The notes under the pieces were generated by a model. That model was not told where the DNA came from. It saw only the letters and a program-made list of their open reading frames with translations, and searched no databases. Both the position numbers and the translations under genes were made by a program. Positions 6,711-13,710 of a stretch of DNA of 36,858 bases are shown in pieces (within the stretch, counting starts at the first letter, position 1; every line of letters starts with the position of its first letter). This DNA is from a virus. Location of the stretch: the IMG/VR virus record IMGVR_UViG_3300045971_000265, positions 1 to 36,858 of that record, one strand, 5' to 3'.

Positions 6711-7290
6711 AGGTGGGTGCGAAACGTGCTATAGAAAAGGTAGCAAAATCTGCACCAATTAGATGAAGAAATTCGGCGTGGTTAAGCCAAAGTTCACTAT
6801 GAATATGATAGCAGCTTTTTGGGCTGACTAACGACAAAACCCGTGGGAACCCGCATGGATGCTGGAGACGGTGCTACAAATACAATAGAATAGATAGAAT
6901 AGTTAATTAGTTAAAATAAAATACAGAAAAGTTAAATCAGTGTTTTAGTAGCCCATATATGTGTACGTACTTCTTCCTGCCCGTATACGTATTCATCCCT
7001 TCCCCTCTATAACTCTCTCTCTACCAAAAAAACTTGTCTATTTGACTAATTGTTTGTAACAGCCTTATAAATCAACGACTTACAAATCCCATTTCATAAT
7101 GCGATGCTAAAATTTCAACTAAACGGCCCAAAACCCCTAAAACCTCCCTTACACCAACTAATTTTTCAACTATTTTACTGCCGTTCCTGACCCATTCCTT
7201 ACAATACTTACAATACTTACACCATCTATCAAACATCTATTTACCCGTTTGCTCTTTTTTGCGCGTGGCCCGTATACCCATAACTAGCCA

Positions 7291-7319
7291 TTGACTCTGG
7301 CCCCTATCTGTGTTACAAT
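7291..7319 (+). promoter_or_regulatory. Sigma-70-type promoter for genes from 7440
   Basis: TTGACT (7291-7296), 17-base spacer, TACAAT (7314-7319). Downstream bases (TATTCGGGTGGGAGAG) closely match those after the promoter at 8494, so the promoter and start of the leader are duplicated. GCCCGTATAC lies at 7268-7277, 13 bases before the -35 box. Confidence 0.75.
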
Positions 7320-7382
7320 GTGTATTCGGGTGGGAGAGTGCCTGTGACTTTTGTTGTCCCTTGCTGCTCTGGCCCCCGATGC

Positions 7383-7398
7383 TAATTTTGCAAAATTA
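7383..7398 (+). repeat. 16-base palindrome, copy 4
   Basis: Identical palindrome, here inside the transcribed leader between the promoter at 7291 and the ATG at 7440. It is the only copy followed by G rather than A. Confidence 0.9.
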
Positions 7399-7439
7399 GT
7401 GCTCCATCTTCCTGCCAACTTATTTACTAGGAGTTCATC

Positions 7440-7706
7440 ATGAACACAAAGCCCTCTCGCCCATCTTCCCACCCATATATTGTGTGGCTCTCACGCAAGC
7501 TGGCTGACCCCACCCTTGCTGCTCACACTACGCCACAACATATCCGCCACGAGTGGACTACGTTGATGCACGCCAAGCCCAGCCGCGCCACCAACCAACG
7601 CGCAGCGTTGTCGTCACCCCGTGCTGCCCTGCCGACCCGCACCCATCACCCTGTGCCGGTCTGGGCTGACTTCCAAGACACCACATCCCTGCCCCCATCC
7701 AACTAA
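7440..7706 (+). CDS. Unknown small protein, 88 aa
   Basis: Not recognised. It has a clear ribosome site (TAGGAG, 7 bases before ATG). The stretch from TTTACT through the ATGAAC start (7423-7445) nearly repeats that of the gene at 5755 (5737-5760). The protein is rich in Pro, His, Thr and Arg, with a WLSRKLADPTLAAHTTPQHI segment and a Pro-rich tail ending PPSN, so it may be partly disordered. It is the first gene of a unit with 7728-8468, 21 bases downstream. Confidence 0.7.
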   Translation: MNTKPSRPSSHPYIVWLSRKLADPTLAAHTTPQHIRHEWTTLMHAKPSRATNQRAALSSPRAALPTRTHHPVPVWADFQDTTSLPPSN

Positions 7707-7727
7707 GGACCCCCAAGGAGCACCACT

Positions 7728-8468
7728 ATGGCCTACGAAACCGCTAACACTACCCGCTACGCTATGGGCGCGTTCAAGCCCCACACCAACCGCAAGCCAC
7801 TGGCGCACATGCCGACCACACCCAAGCCGCGCAAGTATGCAGACATATATGATCTGTGCAGCGCCATGGTGCGCAGTCTGGCCAACACCAACCTGCCGCC
7901 ACGCGCCGGCTATTGTGGGCGAACCACATTCACCCATACCAAGTTCTACTCTTACACCACATGTGTGGCGCAGTATCACCCTGCCCTGTCCCTGTGGATG
8001 TTTGACAATACTGCATACGGCCCCACAACCGCGGGTCATCTGGATGCCCTGCGCAACGCCATCCGTCGTCGCTTCGTTGCGCCCAACATCATGCACCTGC
8101 CTGATGTGGCTAATCCGGCGGGGCATGCCAACATGCACCACACCATCCACTCGATGTACACCAGCCTGCTGGCTGTGAACAATAAACGATACCACCTGCC
8201 ACGGCGGGTTTTCAGTGCAGACCACGCCACCCGCATGCTGGGCACCACACGCCAGCTGCTCGACATGAGGGAGGCGCAGGTGGGTGACTCCGGTGAGCCT
8301 GTCCTCTACGAACAGGATGCCGACATGTTCGACCTGTGTGTCTACGCCATCGAGGGCTCCTCGTGTGCATCCGAGTGCAGCGCCACCGGTGGTCATCCTG
8401 ACCCTATGGCTAAGCTGCTGCGCGACTCTATGCTGCGCACCACTGCTGAGATGGAGTTGGCGAAATGA
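7728..8468 (+). CDS. Unknown protein, 246 aa
   Basis: Not recognised. It has a strong AAGGAG ribosome site 8 bases before the ATG. The N-terminus is Thr/Pro/Lys-rich; a central part has aromatic and His residues (HPALSLWMFDNTAYGP, MHHTIHSMYTSLL); a Cys pair lies near the C-terminus (SSCASEC); the tail is helical. No known catalytic signature is visible. Codon use matches the neighbours. The long open frame on the opposite strand over the same bases is a shadow with no ribosome site. Confidence 0.75.
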   Translation: MAYETANTTRYAMGAFKPHTNRKPLAHMPTTPKPRKYADIYDLCSAMVRSLANTNLPPRAGYCGRTTFTHTKFYSYTTCVAQYHPALSLWMFDNTAYGPTTAGHLDALRNAIRRRFVAPNIMHLPDVANPAGHANMHHTIHSMYTSLLAVNNKRYHLPRRVFSADHATRMLGTTRQLLDMREAQVGDSGEPVLYEQDADMFDLCVYAIEGSSCASECSATGGHPDPMAKLLRDSMLRTTAEMELAK

Positions 8469-8493
8469 GCTGGCTCGATGCGCCCTGACAGGC

Positions 8494-8522
8494 TTGACTT
8501 AGTGGCACGTATCTGTTACAAT
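8494..8522 (+). promoter_or_regulatory. Sigma-70-type promoter for 8587 and probably the MoxR-vWA module
   Basis: TTGACT (8494-8499), 17-base spacer, TACAAT (8517-8522), identical in both boxes to the promoter at 7291. The predicted start near 8529 lies past the ATG at 8521, which rules that ATG out as a start codon. Confidence 0.75.
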
Positions 8523-8530
8523 GGGTGTTC

Positions 8531-8552
8531 GGTGGGAGAGCAACCTCTCACC
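8531..8552 (+). promoter_or_regulatory. Hairpin at predicted RNA 5' end
   Basis: GGTG-GG-AGAG / CTCTCACC pairs as two 4-base stems with a GG bulge and loop CAAC. It begins within a base or two of the predicted transcript start, a position that often protects phage mRNA from 5'-end decay. No T-run follows. Confidence 0.45.
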
Positions 8553-8586
8553 GTTCACTGACTTACTTTTACTGAAAGACTTACTC

Positions 8587-8793
8587 ATGGACCGCAAACT
8601 ATTTTTCGTAGTGACCACGAACGAGCACGGCAGCAAGCAGTGCACCATCGTGGCTGCACCCACTGCGTTCGACGCCACCGACGCTGTGGTGGACGACACC
8701 TGCACGCTACAGCGCGTGGCTGAGCTGACCGTTGCCGACATTGACGACCACTATTCTGGCGTCGCCCCGCTGATTTCCCCTGATTCTTTCTAA
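8587..8793 (+). CDS. Unknown small protein, 68 aa
   Basis: Not recognised. The start at ATG 8587 was chosen because the longer frame opens inside the -10 box at 8521, before the predicted transcript start. The ribosome site is weak (GAAAG, about 9 bases upstream). The protein starts MDRKLFFVVTTNEHGSK and continues with an APTAFDATDAVVDDTCTL segment. It is acidic, with no membrane segment. The 31-base gap to the next gene contains palindrome copy 5. Confidence 0.65.
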   Translation: MDRKLFFVVTTNEHGSKQCTIVAAPTAFDATDAVVDDTCTLQRVAELTVADIDDHYSGVAPLISPDSF

Positions 8794-8797
8794 CTGT

Positions 8798-8813
8798 TAA
8801 TTTTGCAAAATTA
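8798..8813 (+). repeat. 16-base palindrome, copy 5
   Basis: Identical palindrome ending directly at the AAGGAG ribosome site of the gene at 8825. It marks the left border of the MoxR-vWA module. Confidence 0.9.
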
Positions 8814-8824
8814 AGGAGCTACAA

Positions 8825-9994
8825 ATGGCACTCAAAGATTTCGCCCTCAAGGTATCACTCACGGTGCGTAAGCCTCAGCTTACTGCCAAGGATGACAAGG
8901 CCACCAACGACGCAGAGGTGGCCAACAACGCGCACAACGCTGGTGCGTATCGCAAGGAGCTGTATCCCAAAGCCCTTCTCGCTGGCATACAGGAGGCAGA
9001 GTCTGCCGCCCGTAGCTTTCTGGCACGGCGCTCTATCGAGGGGGTTATCCCGTCGGTCAAGTTCATGGAGTTCGCCAATGACTTCGCTAAATACGAACTC
9101 AGCTTCAATCAGGCTGTGACCGTGTTTATGCAGAACTACAGCAACGTGCTGATCGCTGCGCAGCAAAGCCAAGGCGCCATGTTCGACGCCAACCTGTACC
9201 CTGACATGGCATCGCTGCGGGCACGCTTCTCTTGGGAGGTCAACTATGAGCCCATCACGGACCATTCACTGTTCGGCCAGATACTTGGGCAGATGGAGGC
9301 ACCTGCTGCTGCGCAGCTTACTGCGTCGATTACCCGGCAGATGGCTGCGGAGCAGGACTCCATCACATCCACGGCAATCAACCGCCTGAAAGAAGTTGTT
9401 GCCCACATGGCTGTGGCTGTGACACGCCCTGACCGTGTAGTGACTGCAAAGAACGGTGCGCTGGAGAAACGCCCGCCTATCTTCCGCGCATCCATGGTGG
9501 AGAATATTGTGGAGATTACTGGCTTGCTCGAACAATACTCTGCCGCCCTGCCCGCTAACCTGTCAGCACTGGTGACTCAAGCCAAGGTGCTGACCACACA
9601 CAAGGCAGAGACGTTGCGCGATGACCCCGACATGCGCAAGACGATGGGCGAGAATGCCAAGGCGCTGCTGGCTGACATTGACGTGTTGATGGGGTATTCC
9701 CCGCCGGTGATTACTGTCATCGCACCGACCACCCCTGCCCCTGTGCCCACCGACCCGGCGATGCAGATGGAGCTGCTGCCCGAGCCGCCCGCTGAGATTA
9801 TCCTGACCCCTGATCCCATCCCTGTGGAGGAGAAGGTGGCTGTGTTGTCTGCGCTGGATGAGCTGGAGGCCAAGATCACCAACGCCACCGGCTTGCCCAC
9901 AACCCCTGTGCCCAAGGCATGGGTAGAGAAGAAGGCGCCCAAGGAATACGACATGGGTGGTTTGTTTGCAGCACTTGACGAGATGGAGGATTAA
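8825..9994 (+). CDS. DUF3150-like protein, 389 aa, first gene of MoxR-vWA module
   Basis: The first 300 residues resemble the DUF3150 family of unknown function: an early AYRKELYPKAL segment, then the paired helices KFMEFANDFAKYELSFNQAVTVFMQNY, given here only as KFMEFANDFAKYEL and FNQAVTVFMQNYSNVL. The motif NLYPDMASLRARFSWEV follows, and then a long helical part with Lys and Ala. Residues about 295-350 are a Pro/Thr-rich linker, and the C-terminus ends in a short acidic helix (GGLFAALDEMED). Phage proteins of this type tend to sit with a MoxR ATPase and a vWA protein, as here (10288 and 12339). It may be the substrate adaptor or the scaffold of that pair; this role is inferred. A strong AAGGAG ribosome site precedes the ATG. 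Confidence 0.65.
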   Translation: MALKDFALKVSLTVRKPQLTAKDDKATNDAEVANNAHNAGAYRKELYPKALLAGIQEAESAARSFLARRSIEGVIPSVKFMEFANDFAKYELSFNQAVTVFMQNYSNVLIAAQQSQGAMFDANLYPDMASLRARFSWEVNYEPITDHSLFGQILGQMEAPAAAQLTASITRQMAAEQDSITSTAINRLKEVVAHMAVAVTRPDRVVTAKNGALEKRPPIFRASMVENIVEITGLLEQYSAALPANLSALVTQAKVLTTHKAETLRDDPDMRKTMGENAKALLADIDVLMGYSPPVITVIAPTTPAPVPTDPAMQMELLPEPPAEIILTPDPIPVEEKVAVLSALDELEAKITNATGLPTTPVPKAWVEKKAPKEYDMGGLFAALDEMED

Positions 9995-10231
9995 ATGGCA
10001 ACTAAACCCAACAACACCGCGCCGATAGCACTGGTGCTGGTTGATGGGCAGTGGATGCTGCCCTTGGAGGATGGCATACAGCTGGTGCGCCTGCTGGCCA
10101 TGGCTGTGCCGATACAGCGTGACTATGTCTCTGGAGTTGGGTATCAGCCCAAGTTCTCCAAGCAGACCAAGGATTACACGATCACGCCTGTTACGGTCGC
10201 ACAGCTTGCGGCAATGAGTCTTGAAGATTAG
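9995..10231 (+). CDS. Unknown small protein, 78 aa
   Basis: The ATG follows the previous stop without a gap (TAAATG) and has a GGAGG site 4 bases before that stop, so it is co-translated with the DUF3150-like gene. It carries ALVLVDGQWMLPLEDGIQLVRLLAMAVP and a SGVGYQPKFSKQ-like segment. The beta-strand, helix order suggests a compact domain, but I do not recognise it. The next 56 bases (10232-10287) are T-rich and hold a weak ATTGA-TTTTG-TCAAT inverted repeat, no promoter and no clear terminator. Confidence 0.7.
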   Translation: MATKPNNTAPIALVLVDGQWMLPLEDGIQLVRLLAMAVPIQRDYVSGVGYQPKFSKQTKDYTITPVTVAQLAAMSLED

Positions 10232-10287
10232 GATTGATTTTGTCAATGTGTTAGTTTTTTGTTGGTACTTTTTAACTGGAGATAGAA

Positions 10288-11304
10288 ATGCGTATTGGTC
10301 ATATTGTTCCCCTTACCGTGAAGCGTTACCTGAACGAGGCAACGCGCAAGCGTGCCATGTTCCTCAAGGGCAAGTCTGGCATCGGCAAGTCCGACTGCGT
10401 GAAGCAGGCCAGCAAGCTGCTGTCCGAGCACATCCCCAACTGGCAAGGCGTGATCGACATTCGCCTGAGTCAGAAGGAACCCACCGACCTGTGTGGCCTG
10501 CCCTATGTGGACGATGGCAAGACGTACTACGCCAAGCCCTCGTTCATGCCAGAGGAAGGCACATGCGGGATCATCCTGTTCGATGAGATTACATCGGCTC
10601 CACCTGCTGTGCAGGCTGCCAGCTACCAGTACATCTTGGATCGCTGCTTGGGTGAGCATCGCATCCCTGATGGCTGGATGGTGATGGCTGCGGGCAATCT
10701 CACATCTGATCGTGGCGTCACATTCCAGATCGCTGCGCCACTACTGAACCGTATGTGTGAGATTGAGGTGGTGACTGTGCTGGATGACTTCATCAACCAC
10801 GCCATTCCTGCAGGTCTCAAGCCTGAGATTGCATCGTTCTTGAAGGACCGCCCTGAGTTCTTGCACAAGTTCGAGGGCAAGGGTGTGATCGAGCCGTTCC
10901 CTAGCCCACGCTCATGGTTCGCTGTGGGTGACACCATGGACTTGGACCTGCGCCCAGAGGATCGCATCGAGGTGTTCAAGGGTGACATCGGCTATGAAGC
11001 TGCCACCACCTTCGAGGTACACCTGCGGTTCTGGGAGACACTGCCACGTCTGGACGACATACTGGCTGGCAGGCCCACCACCATCCCCAAGGATGTGCAG
11101 GTGCAGTACGCCATCGTGATGGGCATCGCTGCTCGTGTCGATGCCAAGACCTTCGACAACGCATGGAAGGTGCTGGAGCATCTGCCCAAGGAGCTGCAGA
11201 CACTGTGTGTGAAGCTGGCGTACAAGCGTGACAAGGGCTTGGTAGCATCGCCATCGTTCACGGCATGGGCCACTGCGAATCAGGCAGCCTTTAAGCGGGC
11301 ATAA
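10288..11304 (+). CDS. MoxR-type AAA+ ATPase, 338 aa
   Basis: This is an ATP-driven remodelling enzyme of the AAA+ class. Walker A is GKSGIGKS (28-35), Walker B is IILFDE (95-100), the sensor 1 region is AAGNLTSDR (Asn137) and the arginine finger is in LLNRM (Arg155). The QAASYQYILDRCLGEHRIPDGW stretch (split here as QAASYQYILDR and LGEHRIPDGW) is the typical MoxR loop before sensor 1. MoxR proteins usually pair with a vWA-domain partner encoded close by, and such a partner is found at 12339. The ribosome site is GGAG, 8 bases before the ATG. The role in the phage is unknown; metal insertion, complex assembly or disassembly, or interference with a host system are all possible. Confidence 0.9.
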   Translation: MRIGHIVPLTVKRYLNEATRKRAMFLKGKSGIGKSDCVKQASKLLSEHIPNWQGVIDIRLSQKEPTDLCGLPYVDDGKTYYAKPSFMPEEGTCGIILFDEITSAPPAVQAASYQYILDRCLGEHRIPDGWMVMAAGNLTSDRGVTFQIAAPLLNRMCEIEVVTVLDDFINHAIPAGLKPEIASFLKDRPEFLHKFEGKGVIEPFPSPRSWFAVGDTMDLDLRPEDRIEVFKGDIGYEAATTFEVHLRFWETLPRLDDILAGRPTTIPKDVQVQYAIVMGIAARVDAKTFDNAWKVLEHLPKELQTLCVKLAYKRDKGLVASPSFTAWATANQAAFKRA

Positions 11305-11305
11305 C

Positions 11306-11551
11306 GTGGCGCGCAAGATGCACTGGGAGCATACCCACAAGGGGCTTGCTGCTGTGTACGACACTCGCACTAGCCAAGGGATGCGTGGGTCACAGATAGT
11401 CACTTCTATCTTTGCCCGCATCATGCCCAAGGAGTGCGGGGCTTACTACCTGATTGTGACAAACGATTGGGGCCGCACCAACATACGGGCGGAGACTGAG
11501 GCCCAAGGCAAGGCGATTGTTGAGGCAATGTGGGCGTTAGAGAATCACTAA
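11306..11551 (+). CDS. Unknown small protein, 81 aa
   Basis: It starts one base after the ATPase stop, at GTG 11306; an ATG at 11318 is an alternative. Neither start has a clear ribosome site, so translation may depend on coupling. The protein (MHWEHTHKGLAAVYDTRT, then ARIMPKECGAYYLIVTNDWG, ending with a helix) looks like a small alpha/beta domain. No known family was recognised. Being inside the module, it may act with the ATPase. Confidence 0.6.
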   Translation: MARKMHWEHTHKGLAAVYDTRTSQGMRGSQIVTSIFARIMPKECGAYYLIVTNDWGRTNIRAETEAQGKAIVEAMWALENH

Positions 11552-11571
11552 CTTATAGACTGGAGAGCGAC

Positions 11572-12312
11572 ATGAGAAGAACCAAGGATGTGGCAGAGGG
11601 CTTGCGCTACTGCCCGGAGAACAATAACCGGCATGGTGACTGGATCACTAACTGGGACAATGGCGTGAGGTACGTTAACCCGTGCGGGGGCATCGACGTG
11701 CTTGAGTCGGGTGTCATACACCTGACCTCTGCCGGAGACCGCAACGTGGACCTGCGCAACGCATGGCGTGACCGCTACGGCATTGACGTGATCAACATTG
11801 ACATCGACCGGCTCCCTGCCAAGATGTACGCGCCCAACTCAAACAAGGCCATACCTAAGAACGCGCTGCTGCAGACGCAGTTCTTGGTGGACCACGAGAC
11901 CGGCAGAGTGCTGGCCTTGAACCAACAACGTGGCCCCCTCCCCTACGCATACTGGCTGCACCCCGGCGCGCCAGCCAACACAGACGAGCAGCTGACGACA
12001 CGTGAGCGCAACCTGACGCGAGAGAAGGAGTGGAATGCAAAGTTCGCCCACGACATACTGATCGGCAGGGGCATCTGCGCGTTGAACAGCCACCATGAGA
12101 ATGCGCGGAACCACAGCGAGGTGAGCGGTACGTTAACGGCTTGGCTGAGAGGTACTGTCACGACGGACTGCATGCATGTGCGGTACCAGCAAGCTCTCGC
12201 GTTTGCCATGGAGCTGGGGTCATGGACTGATGAGTTTCGCAGCGCGACGGCAGACTTCAAAGAGTACAACTACTTGTGCTTGAAGCCGGATACATATACA
12301 CTGTGGGCTTGA
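11572..12312 (+). CDS. Unknown protein, 246 aa
   Basis: ATG 11572 was chosen over an in-frame ATG at 11530 because GGAG sits 8 bases before it and the earlier ATG lies inside the previous gene. The protein has NINID-type strands (DVINIDIDRLPAKMYAP), a Gln/Arg turn (VLALNQQRGPLPYAYWLHPG), a charged helix (TTRERNLTREKEWNAKFAHD) and aromatic residues at the end. Two Cys-Ala or Cys-Met sites show no metal pattern. I do not recognise it. It lies between the ATPase and the vWA gene and is the largest unknown of the module. Confidence 0.75.
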   Translation: MRRTKDVAEGLRYCPENNNRHGDWITNWDNGVRYVNPCGGIDVLESGVIHLTSAGDRNVDLRNAWRDRYGIDVINIDIDRLPAKMYAPNSNKAIPKNALLQTQFLVDHETGRVLALNQQRGPLPYAYWLHPGAPANTDEQLTTRERNLTREKEWNAKFAHDILIGRGICALNSHHENARNHSEVSGTLTAWLRGTVTTDCMHVRYQQALAFAMELGSWTDEFRSATADFKEYNYLCLKPDTYTLWA

Positions 12313-12338
12313 GATAACTGATTGACTAGGAGAACGAT

Positions 12339-13589
12339 ATGGAATCGCTTGAACTGAGACTTGAGACTAGCGCATCGAAGGTGTCACTGCGCGTGCCCTT
12401 CATCATGGCCGCTACCGGCCGGCTGCCACGGCAGGTCGTGGAAGACCCGCACATGACTGCCTGCACCAACGGGCAGTGGTTTCGCTTCGGCCGCAAATGG
12501 GTTGAGGAGAACGTGGTCGATGACGAGGAGCTGTTTGGCCTTGACCTGCACGAGCGCATGCATGTGGTGCTGATGCACATGTGGCGTCGTGAGGGCCGTG
12601 ACATGGGTATCTGGAATGTGGCCAACGATGCGATCATCAACGCCACCATCATCGCCATGGGGTACAAGCTGCCCAAGGGTGGTGTGCACATCCCATGGGT
12701 CAATGACCAGATGGGTTCGGAGGAGGTATACCAGAAGCTGATGGAGGAGATGAAGAACCAGCCCAAGCCACAACCCGGCAAGGGCGGCAAGGGCGACGGC
12801 CAAGGCCAAGGTTCCCCCGGCGATGCTGATGGTGAAGGTGAGCCCGGCGACAGCAAGGGCAACGGCTCCGGCAAGCCCAAGCACGACAAGTACCGCGACG
12901 GTGGATGGGGCGGCACTGGCGATCTTGAGGACGCACCAGACGACGCGTCCGTGGCTGACATGGAGGCAACCATACGTGCTGCTGCCCAGATGGCGCGTGA
13001 CTGTGGCGATGGCTCCTCGCTGGTCAATCGCATCCTTGGTACTACCCCCAAGGCAACGGTGAACTGGAAGGACGAGGTACGCGCTGCGCTGACATCATCG
13101 GCACGCGATGACTTCTCATTCCGTCGCCTCTCGCGTCGGTTCATTGGCCGTGGTATGTACATGCCGTCGCTGCGCTCGGATGCCATGGGCGGACTGCTGA
13201 TTGGGTTCGACACATCGGGCTCCATGAGCAAGGAAGATTGCGACCAAGTAGCTGGTGAGATACAAGGCATAGTCGATGACCTGTCGCCCGATTGGGTTGA
13301 GGTTGTGTACTGTGACTCCACCATCACAAGCGTGCAGCGGTTCGACAAGGGTGATGAGCTGATGCTGGTCCCAACGGGTGGCGGCGGCACGGCGTTCCTG
13401 CCGGTGTTCAAGCACGCTGACAAGCTGAATGAGCAGGGTGACAAGGTAGCGGCCCTGATCTATCTGACCGACATGGAAGGCAATCTGAAGGAGCTGGATG
13501 AGCCTGAGTTCCCTGTGGTGTGGGGCTGCGTGTATCAGCATCGTGACATGACCGCGCCATTCGGCTCGGTGGTGAAGGTGGTTGTATGA
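12339..13589 (+). CDS. DUF2201/vWA protein, metallopeptidase-like, 416 aa
   Basis: The N-terminal part is of the DUF2201 putative metallopeptidase type: LDLHERMHVVLMHMWRRE holds an HExxH motif at 71-75, followed by WNVANDAIINATI. A Gly/Lys/Asp/Pro-rich linker (about 140-200) leads to a C-terminal vWA domain with MIDAS motif DTSGS (291-295), the second MIDAS Thr in GGGGTAF (Thr351) and LTDME (Asp378). vWA proteins of this type work with MoxR ATPases; here the ATPase is two genes upstream. Whether the HExxH cuts peptide bonds is unknown. The ribosome site is AGGAG, 7 bases before the ATG. Confidence 0.85.
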   Translation: MESLELRLETSASKVSLRVPFIMAATGRLPRQVVEDPHMTACTNGQWFRFGRKWVEENVVDDEELFGLDLHERMHVVLMHMWRREGRDMGIWNVANDAIINATIIAMGYKLPKGGVHIPWVNDQMGSEEVYQKLMEEMKNQPKPQPGKGGKGDGQGQGSPGDADGEGEPGDSKGNGSGKPKHDKYRDGGWGGTGDLEDAPDDASVADMEATIRAAAQMARDCGDGSSLVNRILGTTPKATVNWKDEVRAALTSSARDDFSFRRLSRRFIGRGMYMPSLRSDAMGGLLIGFDTSGSMSKEDCDQVAGEIQGIVDDLSPDWVEVVYCDSTITSVQRFDKGDELMLVPTGGGGTAFLPVFKHADKLNEQGDKVAALIYLTDMEGNLKELDEPEFPVVWGCVYQHRDMTAPFGSVVKVVV

Positions 13590-13684
13590 GCAGCACATAC
13601 CCACAGACCATGCCCATGCACAACGGCGCGCTCACATCTGCGGCACAGGCGTATGACAATGCCAACCCCAAGCCGCCGAACTAA
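13586..13684 (+). CDS. Small protein, 32 aa, coupled to the vWA gene
   Basis: It overlaps the vWA stop by four bases (ATGA) and ends on the TAA that opens palindrome copy 6. The sequence (MSSTYPQTMPMHN..., ending ANPKPPN) has an AAQAYDNANP segment like small acidic/Pro-ended phage proteins. Being so short, it is supported only by the exact overlap at its start and by filling the gap to the palindrome. Confidence 0.5.
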   Translation: MSSTYPQTMPMHNGALTSAAQAYDNANPKPPN

Positions 13685-13697
13685 TTTTGCAAAATTA
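13682..13697 (+). repeat. 16-base palindrome, copy 6
   Basis: Identical palindrome. It begins at the stop codon of the 32-residue ORF and ends 13 bases before the ATG at 13711, just ahead of its GGAG site. It marks the right border of the MoxR-vWA module, and no further copy follows. Confidence 0.9.
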
Positions 13698-13710
13698 ACT
13701 GGAGAAAACT

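Larger units (their letters stand above)
6516..7282. other. Long non-coding, partly AT-rich stretch; possible replication origin
   Basis: No credible gene is present. It opens with the second ACTACTATCAYGC block, then an imperfect direct repeat (6613-6637 and 6675-6699) and a palindrome copy (6695-6710). It becomes very AT-rich: 6901-6960 has only 13 G or C in 60 bases, against a GC-rich genome. Short tandem units are visible: two TTACAATAC (7199-7216) followed by TTACACC, a TAGAATAGATAGAATAG run near 6886-6902, and a CT run near 7010-7020. An AT-rich easily melted stretch beside repeats, in the early region, is typical of phage origins, but no initiator-binding pattern is proven. Confidence 0.4.

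Noticed and set aside
6763-6831. 22-codon ORF (MKKFGVVKPKF...) in the non-coding region
   Set aside because: No ribosome site and no coupling to a neighbour; a frame of this size is expected by chance in AT-rich DNA.
7614-8396. Long minus-strand ORF (260 aa) opposite the genes at 7440 and 7728
   Set aside because: It has no ribosome site, and the plus-strand genes over the same bases have good ribosome sites and a promoter. It is a by-product of GC-rich codons.
8521-8586. Upstream extension of the 68-residue gene to ATG 8521
   Set aside because: This ATG lies at the end of the -10 box and before the predicted transcript start.
10233-10260. ATTGA-TTTTG-TCAAT followed by a T-run as a terminator before the MoxR gene
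   Set aside because: The stem has five pairs, four of them A-T, and the T-run is several bases away; too weak to call.
12326-13444. Minus-strand ORF of 372 aa, Ser/Pro-rich
   Set aside because: It is a mirror of the vWA gene, whose HExxH and MIDAS motifs prove the plus-strand frame.
5641-13697. CRISPR-like array from the repeated palindrome
   Set aside because: Spacing runs from hundreds to thousands of bases and whole genes lie between copies.
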